From Streptomyces longispororuber (lineage in GTDB: Bacteria > Actinomycetota > Actinomycetes > Streptomycetales > Streptomycetaceae): a stretch of 64,000 nt of DNA. A model generated the notes under the pieces. It was not told the DNA's origin and made no database searches. It saw only the letters and a list, made by a program, of their open reading frames with translations. A program made the translations under genes and the position numbers. Of the stretch, positions 29,860 to 38,388 are shown one piece after another. How positions within the stretch are numbered: position 1 is the first letter of the stretch; the number at the start of each line of letters is the position of its first letter. The stretch spans positions 1 through 64,000 of the forward strand of contig NZ_BNBT01000003.1 in NCBI RefSeq assembly GCF_014656095.1. The letters run 5' to 3'.

Positions 29860-30693
29860 ATGACCGAAGCAGCGGCCCTGCCGGGCCGGCCCAGGGGCGG
29901 GGTGATCGGCGGCCCCGCCACCGACCGCGCCGTCAACGTCCTCGCCCCCAACCCGTCCGCCATGACCCTGGACGGCACCAACACCTGGATCGTCGCCGAA
30001 CCGGACTCCGGCCTCGCCGTCGTCATCGACCCGGGGCCGCTGGACGAGACCCACCTCGCCCGCGTCGTCGAGACCGCCGCCCAGGCCGGAAAGCGCGTCG
30101 CGCTCACCCTCCTCACGCACGGGCACCCCGACCACGCCGAGGGCGCCGCCCGCTTCGCCGAGCTGACCGGCACCAAGGTCCGGGCGCTCGACCCGGCGCT
30201 GCGCCTCGGCGACGAGGGGCTCGCCCCCGGTGACGTGATCACCACCGGCGGCCTTGAGCTGCGCGTCGTGCCCACCCCGGGCCACACCGCCGACTCGCTC
30301 TGCTTCCACCTGCCCGCCGACCGGGCCGTCCTGACGGGCGACACCGTCCTGGGCCGCGGCACCACCGTCGTCGCCCACCCCGACGGCCGCCTCGGCGACT
30401 ACCTGGACTCGCTGCGCCGGCTGCGCTCGCTGACCGTCGACGACGGCGTCCGTACGGTCCTGCCGGGCCACGGCCCGGTCCTGGACGACGCCCAGGGCGC
30501 GGTCGAGTTCTACCTGGCCCACCGCGCCAGCCGCCTCGCCCAGGTGGAGACGGCCGTCGAGGACGGCTACACGACGCCCTCCGAGGTCGTGGCGCACGTG
30601 TACGCGGACGTGGACCGGTCCCTGTGGCCCGCGGCCGAGCTGTCGGTACGGGCGCAGCTCGACTACCTGGAGGAGCACGGCCTGATCTGGTGA
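29860..30693 (+). CDS. MBL-fold metallo-hydrolase (glyoxalase II/LACTB2-like)
   Basis: A 277-residue protein. The metal site THGHPDHAEG (HxHxDH) is near residue 88, with TPGHTADS and LTGDTVLG further on and a C-terminal helical region (LAHRASRLAQVETAV) like LACTB2, a ribonuclease-type MBL protein. ATG 29860 has CGGGAG 10 bases upstream; an upstream GTG at 29806, overlapping the Nudix stop, would add 18 residues. Its position after a Nudix gene suggests a metabolite-repair role, which is inference. Confidence 0.88.
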   Translation: MTEAAALPGRPRGGVIGGPATDRAVNVLAPNPSAMTLDGTNTWIVAEPDSGLAVVIDPGPLDETHLARVVETAAQAGKRVALTLLTHGHPDHAEGAARFAELTGTKVRALDPALRLGDEGLAPGDVITTGGLELRVVPTPGHTADSLCFHLPADRAVLTGDTVLGRGTTVVAHPDGRLGDYLDSLRRLRSLTVDDGVRTVLPGHGPVLDDAQGAVEFYLAHRASRLAQVETAVEDGYTTPSEVVAHVYADVDRSLWPAAELSVRAQLDYLEEHGLIW

Positions 30694-30745
30694 CCGGCCC
30701 CCGCGCCGCCGGGCCGGGGCGCGTGGTCCCGGGCGTGGGTGACGG

Positions 30746-31636
30746 TCAGGCCCCGGTGGACCGGGGTGCCTTCTCGCCGTGCACGGCGGTGTACTCCGCG
30801 GCCAGCCACGGGCCCAGGTCGTCCACGAGCCCGCGCAGCACCTCCGCGTCGGCCACGGGCTCGTCCGCGACGGCGGCGGCCGCCCGCATCCGCGCGGCCC
30901 GCCCGGGGTAGTACCGGCCGAAGACCTCCGCCATCGTGGCCAGGTCGCTGGTCCAGCCGCCCCAGCGGGGCATGACCAGGGTGAAGCCGGTGCGGACGAG
31001 GTGCCGGGAGAACCGGCGGCACAGCGCGCGCAGCTCGTCCGCGCCGCCGGGGTCCGCCACGGCCCGGTCGACGGCCGCGCGCCAGCGGGGCAGCAGCAGG
31101 GCCAGGTCGCCGTTGGTCTCCCGGGCGAGCAGGCCGCTGGGCCGGTAGCGGGGCAGGAACTCCGCGAGGTCCTCGCCGAGCAGCGGCGTACAGAGGCAGG
31201 CCAGGAACCAGCCGTGGTCGTACGTCTCCTGCTCGCTCAGGACGCGGGCGCGGCCGAGCAGCAGCACGCCGACCCCGTCGACCTCCGGGAACTCCCGGTC
31301 CACGGCGGCGGCGACGGCGTCCGCGTCGGCGCGGTCGGCCGCGGTCGGCTCCTCGCGCAGGACGAGCAGCAGGTCCAGGTCGGAGCGGCGGACGCGGGCG
31401 GTGCCGCGCGGCACGGAGCCGTACAGGTACGCGCTGTCGAGCCGCTTGCCGAAGACGTCCGCGACCCGGTCGCGCGCGGCGGCGACGACGGGCCGGAAGG
31501 CGTCCTGGATCCGCCCGAGCGACCCCTCGCGCGCGATGTACCCCTGGCTGTCGAGGCCACGGCTGTCGAGCCCCTGGCTGTCGAGTCCACGGCGTTCGAG
31601 CCCACGGCTGTCGAGTCCACGGCTGTCGTTGGTCAT
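30746..31636 (-). CDS. Nucleotidyltransferase-domain protein with N-terminal pentapeptide repeats
   Basis: A 296-residue protein. Residues 60-100 hold the minimal nucleotidyltransferase signature, GSVPRGTARVRRSDLDLLLV (GS...DxD), and the following helices resemble antibiotic or tRNA nucleotidyltransferases. The first 32 residues are a tandem repeat of (D/E)SRGL-type pentapeptides, six copies, encoded by a 15-base direct repeat. GAGCAGGAGG-type sites are not obvious before ATG 31634-31636, so translation may begin later (for example after the repeats). The substrate is unknown. Confidence 0.75.
   Translation of the reverse strand: MTNDSRGLDSRGLERRGLDSQGLDSRGLDSQGYIAREGSLGRIQDAFRPVVAAARDRVADVFGKRLDSAYLYGSVPRGTARVRRSDLDLLLVLREEPTAADRADADAVAAAVDREFPEVDGVGVLLLGRARVLSEQETYDHGWFLACLCTPLLGEDLAEFLPRYRPSGLLARETNGDLALLLPRWRAAVDRAVADPGGADELRALCRRFSRHLVRTGFTLVMPRWGGWTSDLATMAEVFGRYYPGRAARMRAAAAVADEPVADAEVLRGLVDDLGPWLAAEYTAVHGEKAPRSTGA
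31541..31627. repeat. 15-base tandem repeat at the start of the nucleotidyltransferase gene
   Basis: About six units of a 15-base repeat built on GTCGAG(T/C)CCACGGCT, with CCCTGGCT variants, encode DSRGL, ERRGL and DSQGL. The unit length is a multiple of three, so unit gain or loss keeps frame. Confidence 0.8.
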
Positions 31637-31792
31637 GGGGTCACTGTGCAGGCGGGGGGCACGGGGGGCGAGCAGGTCCGGGGGTGTGTTCCGCGGCGGC
31701 GCGGGGCCGGGCGGGCCGGATGCCCCGGGTACGCGGAACCGGGGCCGCCCCGGCAGGGGGCGACCCCGGCTCCGTACGCACGAGGTGGCGGG

Positions 31793-32467
31793 TCAGCGCG
31801 AGCGCTTGGCGAGCCGCTCGACGTCCAGGAGGATCACCGCGCGGGCCTCCAGGCGCAGCCAGCCGCGGCCCGCGAAGTCCGCGAGGGCCTTGTTGACCGT
31901 CTCGCGGGAGGCGCCGACGAGCTGGGCGAGCTCCTCCTGCGTGAGGTCGTGCACCACGTGGATGCCTTCCTCGGACTGCACGCCGAAGCGGCGCGACAGG
32001 TCGAGCAGGGCGCGCGCCACACGGCCCGGGACGTCCGAGAAGACCAGGTCGGACATCTGGTCGTTGGTCTTGCGCAGGCGCCGGGCCACGGCGCGCAGCA
32101 GGGCGGCGGCCACCTCGGGCCGCGCGTTCAGCCACGGCTGGAGGTCGCCGTGGCCGAGGCCGAGGAGCTTGACCTCGGTGAGCGCGGTGGCGGTGGCGGT
32201 GCGGGGGCCCGGGTCGAAGAGCGACAGCTCGCCGATGAGCTCACCGGGGCCCAGGACGGCCAGCATGTTCTCGCGGCCGTCGGGGGAGGTGCGGTGGAGC
32301 TTCACCTTGCCTTCGGTGACCACGTACAGGCGGTCTCCGGGGTCGCCCTCATGAAAGAGCGCGTCTCCGCGGGCGAGGGTCACCTCACTCATGGAGGCGC
32401 GGAGCTCCGCGGCCTGCTCGTCATCGAGCGCCGCGAAGAGCGGGGCGCGCCGCAGAACGTCGTCCAC
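31793..32467 (-). CDS. crp: Crp, cAMP receptor protein-type global regulator
   Basis: A 224-residue Crp/Fnr protein, the usual size of Streptomyces Crp. It has a cyclic nucleotide-binding domain (about 10-115, with GELIGELSLFDPGPRTATA as the phosphate-binding cassette) and a C-terminal winged helix (LTQEELAQLVGASRETVNKA). In S. coelicolor (SCO3571 as I recall) Crp controls germination, development and antibiotic production. ATG 32465-32467 is used. A Crp-type site is 65-78 bases upstream, suggesting autoregulation. The downstream 156-base gap to the nucleotidyltransferase gene holds no obvious gene. Confidence 0.95.
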   Translation of the reverse strand: MDDVLRRAPLFAALDDEQAAELRASMSEVTLARGDALFHEGDPGDRLYVVTEGKVKLHRTSPDGRENMLAVLGPGELIGELSLFDPGPRTATATALTEVKLLGLGHGDLQPWLNARPEVAAALLRAVARRLRKTNDQMSDLVFSDVPGRVARALLDLSRRFGVQSEEGIHVVHDLTQEELAQLVGASRETVNKALADFAGRGWLRLEARAVILLDVERLAKRSR

Positions 32468-32531
32468 GAGTTCTCTCCTTGTCGACCTGCATCAGGGGAC
32501 CGTGCCCCCAGTTTGCCGGACGGTTCAAACA

Positions 32532-32545
32532 GTGTGATCAGTCAC
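32532..32545. promoter_or_regulatory. Putative Crp binding site
   Basis: GTGTGATCAGTCAC fits the GTG-N6-GNCAC consensus that I recall for Streptomyces Crp, and is a close TGTGA/TCAC palindrome. It is 65-78 bases upstream of the crp start codon. The remaining intergenic sequence (32546-32936) contains an open frame at 32479-32832, which I do not accept as a gene. Confidence 0.6.
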
Positions 32546-32936
32546 TCAAGTCTGCCGCACTTGCGTCGGAGGCAATGCGGAAGGGGGCCAATTGGGGGCT
32601 GATCCGGGGCATCGGCTCCGCATACCGCTACCCGCGCACGGCCCGGACATCCGCCCCAGGGCCCGTGAGAGCACAGGCCGGGGCGGCGCGGGACGGGGTT
32701 GCCCCGGATAATTCTGCTGTGGGCGAACACGCTTCCGCCACCCCGGTGAACCGGACAAACCGGGCGGATGTCGTGGTCCGCGAGGTGCCCGACGCACCGC
32801 GCACGGGGGCGGAACGGGGGCTCGGGGAGTGAGCGGAAGGAGGCGTGCCCCGGCGTGCGCCCCGCGCCGGGCTTCGTCGCGGTGACAAGTGCGTATCTCC
32901 GCCATCGGTGTCAGTGGGGGCCCGTACGCTGGCCGC

Positions 32937-33998
32937 ATGGCGAATGAAGGCGCTTCACGGGCCGCTCGGCCCCCTGCGGAGCCGGCCGCCGCCGAGGGCC
33001 CGGGGGAGTCCCCCGCCGCCCCCGCGAAGCGGAGCGGGACGTCCCGGACGGCGGATACGGAACGAGCGGCCGGTCCGGTGACGAAGAGGACGGCGGCGAA
33101 GAAGACGGCCGCGAACAAGACGGCGGCCAAGGCAGCCGTGAAGGCGCCCGCGAAGAAGGCGCCCGCGAAGAGAGCCCCGGCAGGGAAGGCCTCCGGCGGG
33201 AGGGCGGTGTCCGCCAAGGCGCCCGCCGCCCCCAGGACGCGTACGGGCCTCGTGCGGCAGGCCCGGCGGATCAACCGCGAGCTCGCCGACGTGTATCCGT
33301 ACGCCCACCCGGAGCTGGACTTCGAGAACCCCTTCCAGCTCCTGGTCGCCACGGTCCTGTCGGCCCAGACCACGGACCTGCGGGTGAACCAGACCACGCC
33401 CGCCCTGTTCGCCGCGTACCCGACCCCGGAGGACCTGGCCGCCGCCAACCCCGAGGAGGTCGAGGAGCTGATCCGGCCGACCGGCTTCTTCCGGGCCAAG
33501 ACCAAGTCGATCATGGGCCTGTCGGCCGCGCTGCGGGACGAGTTCGACGGGGAGGTGCCGGGGCGCCTGGAGGACCTGGTGAAGCTGCCCGGCGTGGGCC
33601 GCAAGACGGCCTTCGTGGTCCTCGGCAACGCCTTCGGGGTCCCCGGCATCACCGTGGACACCCACTTCGGCCGTCTCGTCCGCCGCTGGAAGTGGACGGA
33701 GGAGACGGACCCGGACAAGGTCGAGGCCGCCGTCGGCGCGCTCTTCCCCAAGAGCGAGTGGACGATGCTCTCGCACCGGGTGATCTTCCACGGCCGCCGC
33801 ATCTGCCACTCCCGCAGGCCCGCCTGCGGCGCCTGCCCCATCGCCCCGCTCTGCCCGTCGTACGGGGAGGGCGAGACGGACCCCGAGAAGGCGAGCAAGC
33901 TCCTGAAGTACGAGAAGGGCGGCATGCCCGGACAGCGCCTCAAGCCCCCGCCGGACTACCCCGGCAAGGCCGCGCCGCCGCTCGGCGCCGCCGGGTGA
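32937..33998 (+). CDS. nth: Endonuclease III with Lys/Ala-rich N-terminal extension
   Basis: A 353-residue protein. The core from about residue 105 is a full endonuclease [23 protein letters not shown], the helix-hairpin-helix [14 protein letters not shown] with the catalytic Lys, the Asp of TVDTHFGR, and the [4Fe-4S] site [17 protein letters not shown] (C-x6-C-x2-C-x5-C). It removes oxidised pyrimidines. The first 100 residues are an extra Ala/Lys/Pro-rich stretch with histone H1-like AAKKTA and [12 protein letters not shown] motifs. TACGCT lies 6 bases before ATG 32937, suggesting a leaderless mRNA. Confidence 0.93.
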   Translation: MANEGASRAARPPAEPAAAEGPGESPAAPAKRSGTSRTADTERAAGPVTKRTAAKKTAANKTAAKAAVKAPAKKAPAKRAPAGKASGGRAVSAKAPAAPRTRTGLVRQARRINRELADVYPYAHPELDFENPFQLLVATVLSAQTTDLRVNQTTPALFAAYPTPEDLAAANPEEVEELIRPTGFFRAKTKSIMGLSAALRDEFDGEVPGRLEDLVKLPGVGRKTAFVVLGNAFGVPGITVDTHFGRLVRRWKWTEETDPDKVEAAVGALFPKSEWTMLSHRVIFHGRRICHSRRPACGACPIAPLCPSYGEGETDPEKASKLLKYEKGGMPGQRLKPPPDYPGKAAPPLGAAG

Positions 33999-34049
33999 GG
34001 GAGGAACCATCCACGGGGGCCGGGGCGTTGTGCAGGAACGGATGAGTGC

Positions 34050-35033
34050 ATGGGGACCGACGGGGGACCAGGGACCAAGGGCCGGGGGCCGATGACGCAC
34101 GCGAGCGACACGCACACAGGGCACACAGGCGGCAGGGACATGACCGAGAACGGCGAGCCACACGACCGGCCCCCTGTCCCCGCCTCCGAGGAGCCTCCTG
34201 TCGCTGCCCCCGCCCCCGCCTCGGGCCCTGCCCCCGCCCCCGCCTCGGGCCCTGCCCCCGCCCCCGCCTCGGGCCCTGCCCCCGCCCCCGCCTCGGGCCC
34301 TTCCTCGGACGAGCCTGCCGCGCCCGCCCGGGGTGCCCTCCGGAACGGCCACGGTCCCGCCCCCGCCCCCGTCCCGGTCACCACCGAGGGGCTGCCCGCC
34401 TGGCTGACCCCCGTGGCCCGGGCGGCGGCCACCGTCCGGCCCGACCAGCTCAGCCGCTTCCTCCCGCCGGAGGGCGGCGGCGGGCGCCAGTCCGCGGTGC
34501 TCGTCCTCTTCGGCGAGGGCGAGCGGGGCCCCGAGCTGCTGCTGATGGAGCGCGCGGGATCGCTGCGCTCGCACGCGGGCCAGCCGTCGTTCCCCGGCGG
34601 CGCCCTGGACCCGGAGGACGGCGACCCGCGCGGCGAGGGCCCGCTGCGCGCCGCGCTGAGGGAGGCCGAGGAGGAGACCGGCCTCGACCCCGCCGGCGTC
34701 CAGCTCTTCGGTGTCCTGCCGAGCCTGTTCATCCCCGTGAGCGACTTCGTCGTGACGCCCGTGCTCGGCTGGTGGCGGGTGCCCAGCCCCGTCGGCGTCG
34801 TCGACCCGGCCGAGACCGCCCGGGTGTTCACGGTGCCCGTGGCCGACCTCACGGACCCGGCGAACCGCGCGATGGCGGTGCACCCCGCCGGTCACCAGGG
34901 CCCCGCCTTCCTCGTGCAGCGCGCGCTGGTCTGGGGCTTCACCGCCGGGGTCATCGACCGGATCCTGCACTTCGCCGGCTGGGAGCGCCCGTGGGACAGG
35001 GACCGCCGCGTCCCGCTCGACTGGGGCTCATGA
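34050..35033 (+). CDS. Nudix CoA pyrophosphatase
   Basis: A 327-residue frame whose C-terminal 220 residues are a CoA pyrophosphatase-type Nudix protein: LLLMERAGSLRSHAGQPSFP, then GGALDPEDG and ALREAEEETGL. These proteins hydrolyse CoA and its oxidised forms. The N-terminus is low complexity with four exact APAPASGP repeats (24-base DNA repeats). The start is uncertain: in-frame ATGs at 34092 and 34140 are also possible, and the last has AGGGAC just before it. It follows nth by 51 bases and precedes the MarP-like gene. Confidence 0.85.
   Translation: MGTDGGPGTKGRGPMTHASDTHTGHTGGRDMTENGEPHDRPPVPASEEPPVAAPAPASGPAPAPASGPAPAPASGPAPAPASGPSSDEPAAPARGALRNGHGPAPAPVPVTTEGLPAWLTPVARAAATVRPDQLSRFLPPEGGGGRQSAVLVLFGEGERGPELLLMERAGSLRSHAGQPSFPGGALDPEDGDPRGEGPLRAALREAEEETGLDPAGVQLFGVLPSLFIPVSDFVVTPVLGWWRVPSPVGVVDPAETARVFTVPVADLTDPANRAMAVHPAGHQGPAFLVQRALVWGFTAGVIDRILHFAGWERPWDRDRRVPLDWGS
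34206..34301. repeat. Four perfect 24-base tandem repeats inside the Nudix gene
   Basis: Units at 34206-34229, 34230-34253, 34254-34277 and 34278-34301 are identical, beginning GCCCCCGCCCCCGCC and ending TCGGGCCCT. Each encodes APAPASGP. Copy number change keeps the frame. Confidence 0.9.
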
Positions 35034-35150
35034 CAAGGTTGCGGGGACCGAGGCCACCGGGGCCGAGGACGGCGCGGGCCGCGTGCGGCGCGGCGCGCGG
35101 CGGCGACCGTGACGCGAGGCGGGGAATCATGCGAGGCGAGGACTGAATCG

Positions 35151-36353
35151 GTGAACGTGCTGGACATCCTGCTGCTGCTCGCCGCGGTGTGGTTCGCGAT
35201 CGTCGGCTACCGCCAGGGCTTCGTCGTCGGCATCCTCTCGGTGATCGGCTTCCTCGGCGGCGGCCTGGTGGCGGTGTACCTGCTGCCCGTGGTCTGGGAC
35301 GCCATGACCGACGAGGGCGCGAAGGTCACCACGACCGCGGCGGTGATCGCCGTCGTCGTCGTGATCGTCTGCGCCTCCGTCGGCCAGGCCTTCACCACGC
35401 ACCTGGGCAACAAGCTGCGCCGGTACATCACCTGGCAGCCCGCCAGGGCCCTGGACGCCACCGGCGGCGCGCTCGTCAACGTCGTCGCGATGCTCCTCGT
35501 CGCCTGGCTGATCGGCTCCCTGCTGGCGGGCACGACGCTGCCGACGCTCGGCAAGGAGGTCCGCAACTCCAAGGTGCTGCTCGGCGTCGACCGGGCCCTG
35601 CCGGGCCAGGCGGACACCTGGTTCACGGACTTCTCCTCGGTCCTCGCGCGCAACGGCTTCCCGCAGGTCTTCAGCCCGTTCTCGAACGAGCCGATCAAGG
35701 AGGTCTCGCCCCCCGACCCCAAGCTCGCCCGCAGCCAGGTCGCCGTCACCGCCAAGCGCTCCATCGTGAAGGTCAGCGGCGACGCGCACCGGTGCGGCAA
35801 GGCCCTCGAAGGCACCGGCTTCGTGTTCGCGCCGCGCCGCGTCATGACGAACGCGCACGTCGTCGGCGGTGTGGACGAGCCCCGGGTGCAGATAGGCGGC
35901 GAGGCCGAGAAGTACGACGCCAAGGTCGTGCTCTACGACTGGAAGCGCGACATCGCCGTGCTCGACGTGCCGACGCTGCCCGCGCCCGCGCTGAAGTTCG
36001 CCTCCGAGGACGCGGTGAGCGGCAAGAGCGCCATCGTGGCGGGCTTCCCTGAGGACGGCCCGTACGACGTGCGCCCCGCGCGCGTGCGCGGCCGCATCAC
36101 GGCCAACGGCCCGGACATCTACCACCGGGGCACGGTCCGCCGCGATGTGTACTCGCTGTACGCGACCGTCCGCCAGGGCAACTCCGGCGGCCCGCTGCTG
36201 ACCCCCGACGGACGGGTCTACGGCGTCGTGTTCGCCAAGTCGCTCGACGACCCGGACACGGGCTACGCCCTGACGGTGGACGAGGTCCGCGAGGACATCG
36301 AGCGCGGCCGCACCGCCAACCAGGAGGTCGACAGCCAGGGCTGCGCGCTCTGA
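35151..36353 (+). CDS. MarP-family membrane serine protease
   Basis: A 400-residue protein. The first 165 residues are a CvpA-type four-helix membrane domain (LDILLLLAAVWFAIVGYRQG at the start). A periplasmic or extracellular trypsin-like protease domain follows, with His in MTNAHVVGG, Asp in DIAVLDV and Ser in QGNSGGPLL, all three present. The mycobacterial homologue MarP (Rv3671c) is needed for acid resistance. A Cys pair (HRCGK and the C-terminal QGCAL) could form the disulfide known in MarP. GTG 35151 has GGCGAGGAC about 10 bases upstream. It is followed by a hairpin terminator. Confidence 0.9.
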   Translation: MNVLDILLLLAAVWFAIVGYRQGFVVGILSVIGFLGGGLVAVYLLPVVWDAMTDEGAKVTTTAAVIAVVVVIVCASVGQAFTTHLGNKLRRYITWQPARALDATGGALVNVVAMLLVAWLIGSLLAGTTLPTLGKEVRNSKVLLGVDRALPGQADTWFTDFSSVLARNGFPQVFSPFSNEPIKEVSPPDPKLARSQVAVTAKRSIVKVSGDAHRCGKALEGTGFVFAPRRVMTNAHVVGGVDEPRVQIGGEAEKYDAKVVLYDWKRDIAVLDVPTLPAPALKFASEDAVSGKSAIVAGFPEDGPYDVRPARVRGRITANGPDIYHRGTVRRDVYSLYATVRQGNSGGPLLTPDGRVYGVVFAKSLDDPDTGYALTVDEVREDIERGRTANQEVDSQGCAL

Positions 36354-36369
36354 TCCGGGCGCGGGGCGT

Positions 36370-36394
36370 GCGTCCCGGCCGGCGGCCGGGACGC
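36370..36394 (+). terminator. Hairpin after the protease gene
   Basis: Arms GCGTCCCGGCC (36370-36380) and GGCCGGGACGC (36384-36394) pair exactly around GGC, 17 bases after the stop codon. Confidence 0.75.
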
Positions 36395-36832
36395 CGGCCC
36401 CGGTCACGGGCGGGCGGCCGTCACCGCTCGGGGTGCGGGGCGGGAAGGCGCGGGCGTACGCGGGTCAGGCGCGGGTGTGCCGCAGCCGCGCGGAGACCCA
36501 GCGGGCCCGGCGGCGAAGGATGCGCGGGATGCCGATCACTTCCCGAGCGGGTCCCGCGTACCCCGCGTCCTGCGGGGCGCCTCGCTCGTGGCCGTTCACC
36601 ACGGTGGCTGCCCGGCGCTTGCGTGCTACGTCACTGTAGTCGTGCGTCCAGCCCATACCCGGACGTGTGCCCGTGCCTCAAGGTCGGTAACCGCGCACAG
36701 GGGCCCCAATTGGCCTATGCGCCGGGCAAGTGGCGTTCGTACGACTGATGTTCCCGCTTGTGGGTGACGGCAGGGCGCGCCAGGGCCCTGCGGCGGCCCG
36801 GTTGCGGGCCCCCGGCCGCCCGGCGCGGGGCC
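36395..36832. other. Non-coding stretch between convergent genes
   Basis: A 438-base region between the protease and the epoxide hydrolase-like gene. Short open frames exist on both strands but have no ribosome site, no protein-like composition and no recognisable family. I see no further terminator or repeat that I can support. Confidence 0.5.
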
Positions 36833-37780
36833 TCAGCGGTCCGGCTCGGGGTCCTTGAGCCAGCTCACCAGCTCGTGGGAGAAGGCCACCGGGTCCTCCT
36901 CGTGGGGGAAGTGCCCGAGCCCGTCGAACAGCCGCCAGCGGTACGGCGCTTCGACGTACTCGCCGGACCCGGCCGCGCTGCGGGTGCGCATCACCGGATC
37001 GAGCGAGCCGTGCAGATGCAGCGTCGGCACCCGGACCGGTCGCTTCATGCGGCGGTTGAACTGGATGCCGTCGGGCCGGGCGAGGGAGCGCACCATCCAG
37101 CGGTACGGCTCGATCGAGCAGTGCGCCGTCGACGGGATGCACATCGCCCTGCGGTACGTCTCCACGGCCTCGTCGTCCGGCAGCCGCGGCCCCGACCAGT
37201 CCCGCACCAGGCGCGCCACCAAGGCCCCGTCGTCCGCGACGAGCTGACGCTCCGGCACCCAGGGCCGCTGGAAGCCCCACACGTACGACCCGGCGGCCGT
37301 CTGCTTCCTGTCGCGCAGCATCGCCGAGCGCCAGCGCCGCGGGTGCGGCATGGAGGAGACGGCGAGGCGGCGCACCAGCTTGGGCCGCATCACGGCGGCC
37401 GTCCAGGCGAGGTAGCCGCCCAGGTCGTGGCCGACGAGCGCGGCGTCCGGCTCGCCGAGGGAGCGCACCACGCCAGTGATGTCGAGGGCCAGGTTGGCCG
37501 GGTCGTAGCCGCGTGGGGTGCGGTCGCTGCCGCCGACGCCCCGCAGGTCCATCGCCACCGCGCGGAAGCCCGCGTCGGCGAGCGCGACGAGCTGGTGCCG
37601 CCAGGTCCACCAGAACTGCGGGAAGCCGTGCAGGAGCAGCACCAGCGGGCCGTCACCGAGCTCCGCGATGTGGAAGCGGGCGCCGTTGGCGGCGACGTCC
37701 CGGTGCGTCCAGGGGCCGTCGATGCGCACGGCCGACGAGGTCGCGGACGCGTGCTGGGGGGTGGTGCCGGGGTCCGTCAT
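36833..37780 (-). CDS. Alpha/beta hydrolase, epoxide hydrolase-like
   Basis: A 315-residue protein. HGFPQFWWTW is the oxyanion-hole HGxP motif, DLRGVGGSD follows, the nucleophile elbow is VGHDLGGY with Asp (not Ser) as nucleophile, and a C-terminal FDGLGHFPHEE supplies His. The Asp nucleophile places it with epoxide hydrolases and haloalkane dehalogenases. CACGCT lies 7 bases upstream of ATG 37778-37780. That ATG also overlaps the stop of the upstream holin-like gene, so it can be read both from an operon and possibly from its own leaderless mRNA. Confidence 0.88.
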   Translation of the reverse strand: MTDPGTTPQHASATSSAVRIDGPWTHRDVAANGARFHIAELGDGPLVLLLHGFPQFWWTWRHQLVALADAGFRAVAMDLRGVGGSDRTPRGYDPANLALDITGVVRSLGEPDAALVGHDLGGYLAWTAAVMRPKLVRRLAVSSMPHPRRWRSAMLRDRKQTAAGSYVWGFQRPWVPERQLVADDGALVARLVRDWSGPRLPDDEAVETYRRAMCIPSTAHCSIEPYRWMVRSLARPDGIQFNRRMKRPVRVPTLHLHGSLDPVMRTRSAAGSGEYVEAPYRWRLFDGLGHFPHEEDPVAFSHELVSWLKDPEPDR

Positions 37781-38277
37781 GAAGTCGAGCGTGCCACAGC
37801 GTCGGCCCGCTCACCGGCCTCGAGCTCAGGAGCGCCGGTCGTCGGGCGCAGCCGGCGCGGGTGCGGCTTGGCGTGCTGGAGCACGGCGGCCGTCTCCTTG
37901 GCCGCGGCGGCGGCCTTCTGCGGGCCCTTGCCCTTGGCGGCCTTCTTCGCGAAGACCACGCCGATCAGAGCGAGCAGCCCGGCCACCAGGACGTTGGCGG
38001 CGAAGGACAGCAGGAAGCAGACCGCCAGGTTCCAGTCGCTCCAGGTGTGGATGCCGTAGGCCAGGGCGAAGCTCAGCATCGGCAGCGAGAAGAGGAGCAC
38101 GGCGAGGGCCGCGACGAACGCGCCGCTGCCGATCGCGCCGCGCTTGACGTCCTGCGTCAGTTGCGCCTTGACCAGTGCGATCTCGTCGTGCACCAGCTCC
38201 GACATCTCTTTGCTCGCCGCGGAGACGAGCTGGCCGAGGCTGCGTTCGGTGCCGACGGGACCGTCGGGTGCGCTCAT
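37777..38277 (-). CDS. Phage holin-superfamily (DUF1469-like) membrane protein
   Basis: A 166-residue protein with a helical cytoplasmic start (LGQLVSAASKEMSELVHDEI), two membrane segments (about 48-74 and 84-110), and a long basic Lys/Ala-rich tail. This is the layout of the actinobacterial phage holin family proteins, which are ordinary envelope proteins of unknown role and not phage remnants. Its stop overlaps the epoxide hydrolase-like gene start by four bases. Confidence 0.85.
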   Translation of the reverse strand: MSAPDGPVGTERSLGQLVSAASKEMSELVHDEIALVKAQLTQDVKRGAIGSGAFVAALAVLLFSLPMLSFALAYGIHTWSDWNLAVCFLLSFAANVLVAGLLALIGVVFAKKAAKGKGPQKAAAAAKETAAVLQHAKPHPRRLRPTTGAPELEAGERADAVARSTS

Positions 38278-38313
38278 CGCGTGCTCCTCATTTCTCTGTC
38301 TGCCGGTCCGCGC

Positions 38314-38367
38314 GGGCGCCGGGGTGCGCCCGGCGGGGTGCGGCTCGGCGGGCGCACCCCGGCGCCC
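38314..38367 (-). terminator. Terminator hairpin after nhaA
   Basis: The 18-base arm GGGCGCCGGGGTGCGCCC (38314-38331) pairs exactly with 38350-38367 around an 18-base loop. It lies 22 bases past the nhaA stop. Confidence 0.8.
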
Positions 38368-38388
38368 TGCGGAAGGTTCCTGGTCAGA

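Noticed and set aside
32479..32832. 117-residue frame between crp and nth
   Set aside because: It has no ribosome site, overlaps the Crp-type site and promoter region, and has no domain.
36395..36832. Small genes in the gap after the protease
   Set aside because: The frames have no ribosome site or recognisable sequence and lie between terminators of convergent genes.
37777..38277. Prophage holin remnant
   Set aside because: The holin-family label covers ordinary actinobacterial membrane proteins. No other phage genes are near, and it is in an operon with a hydrolase.
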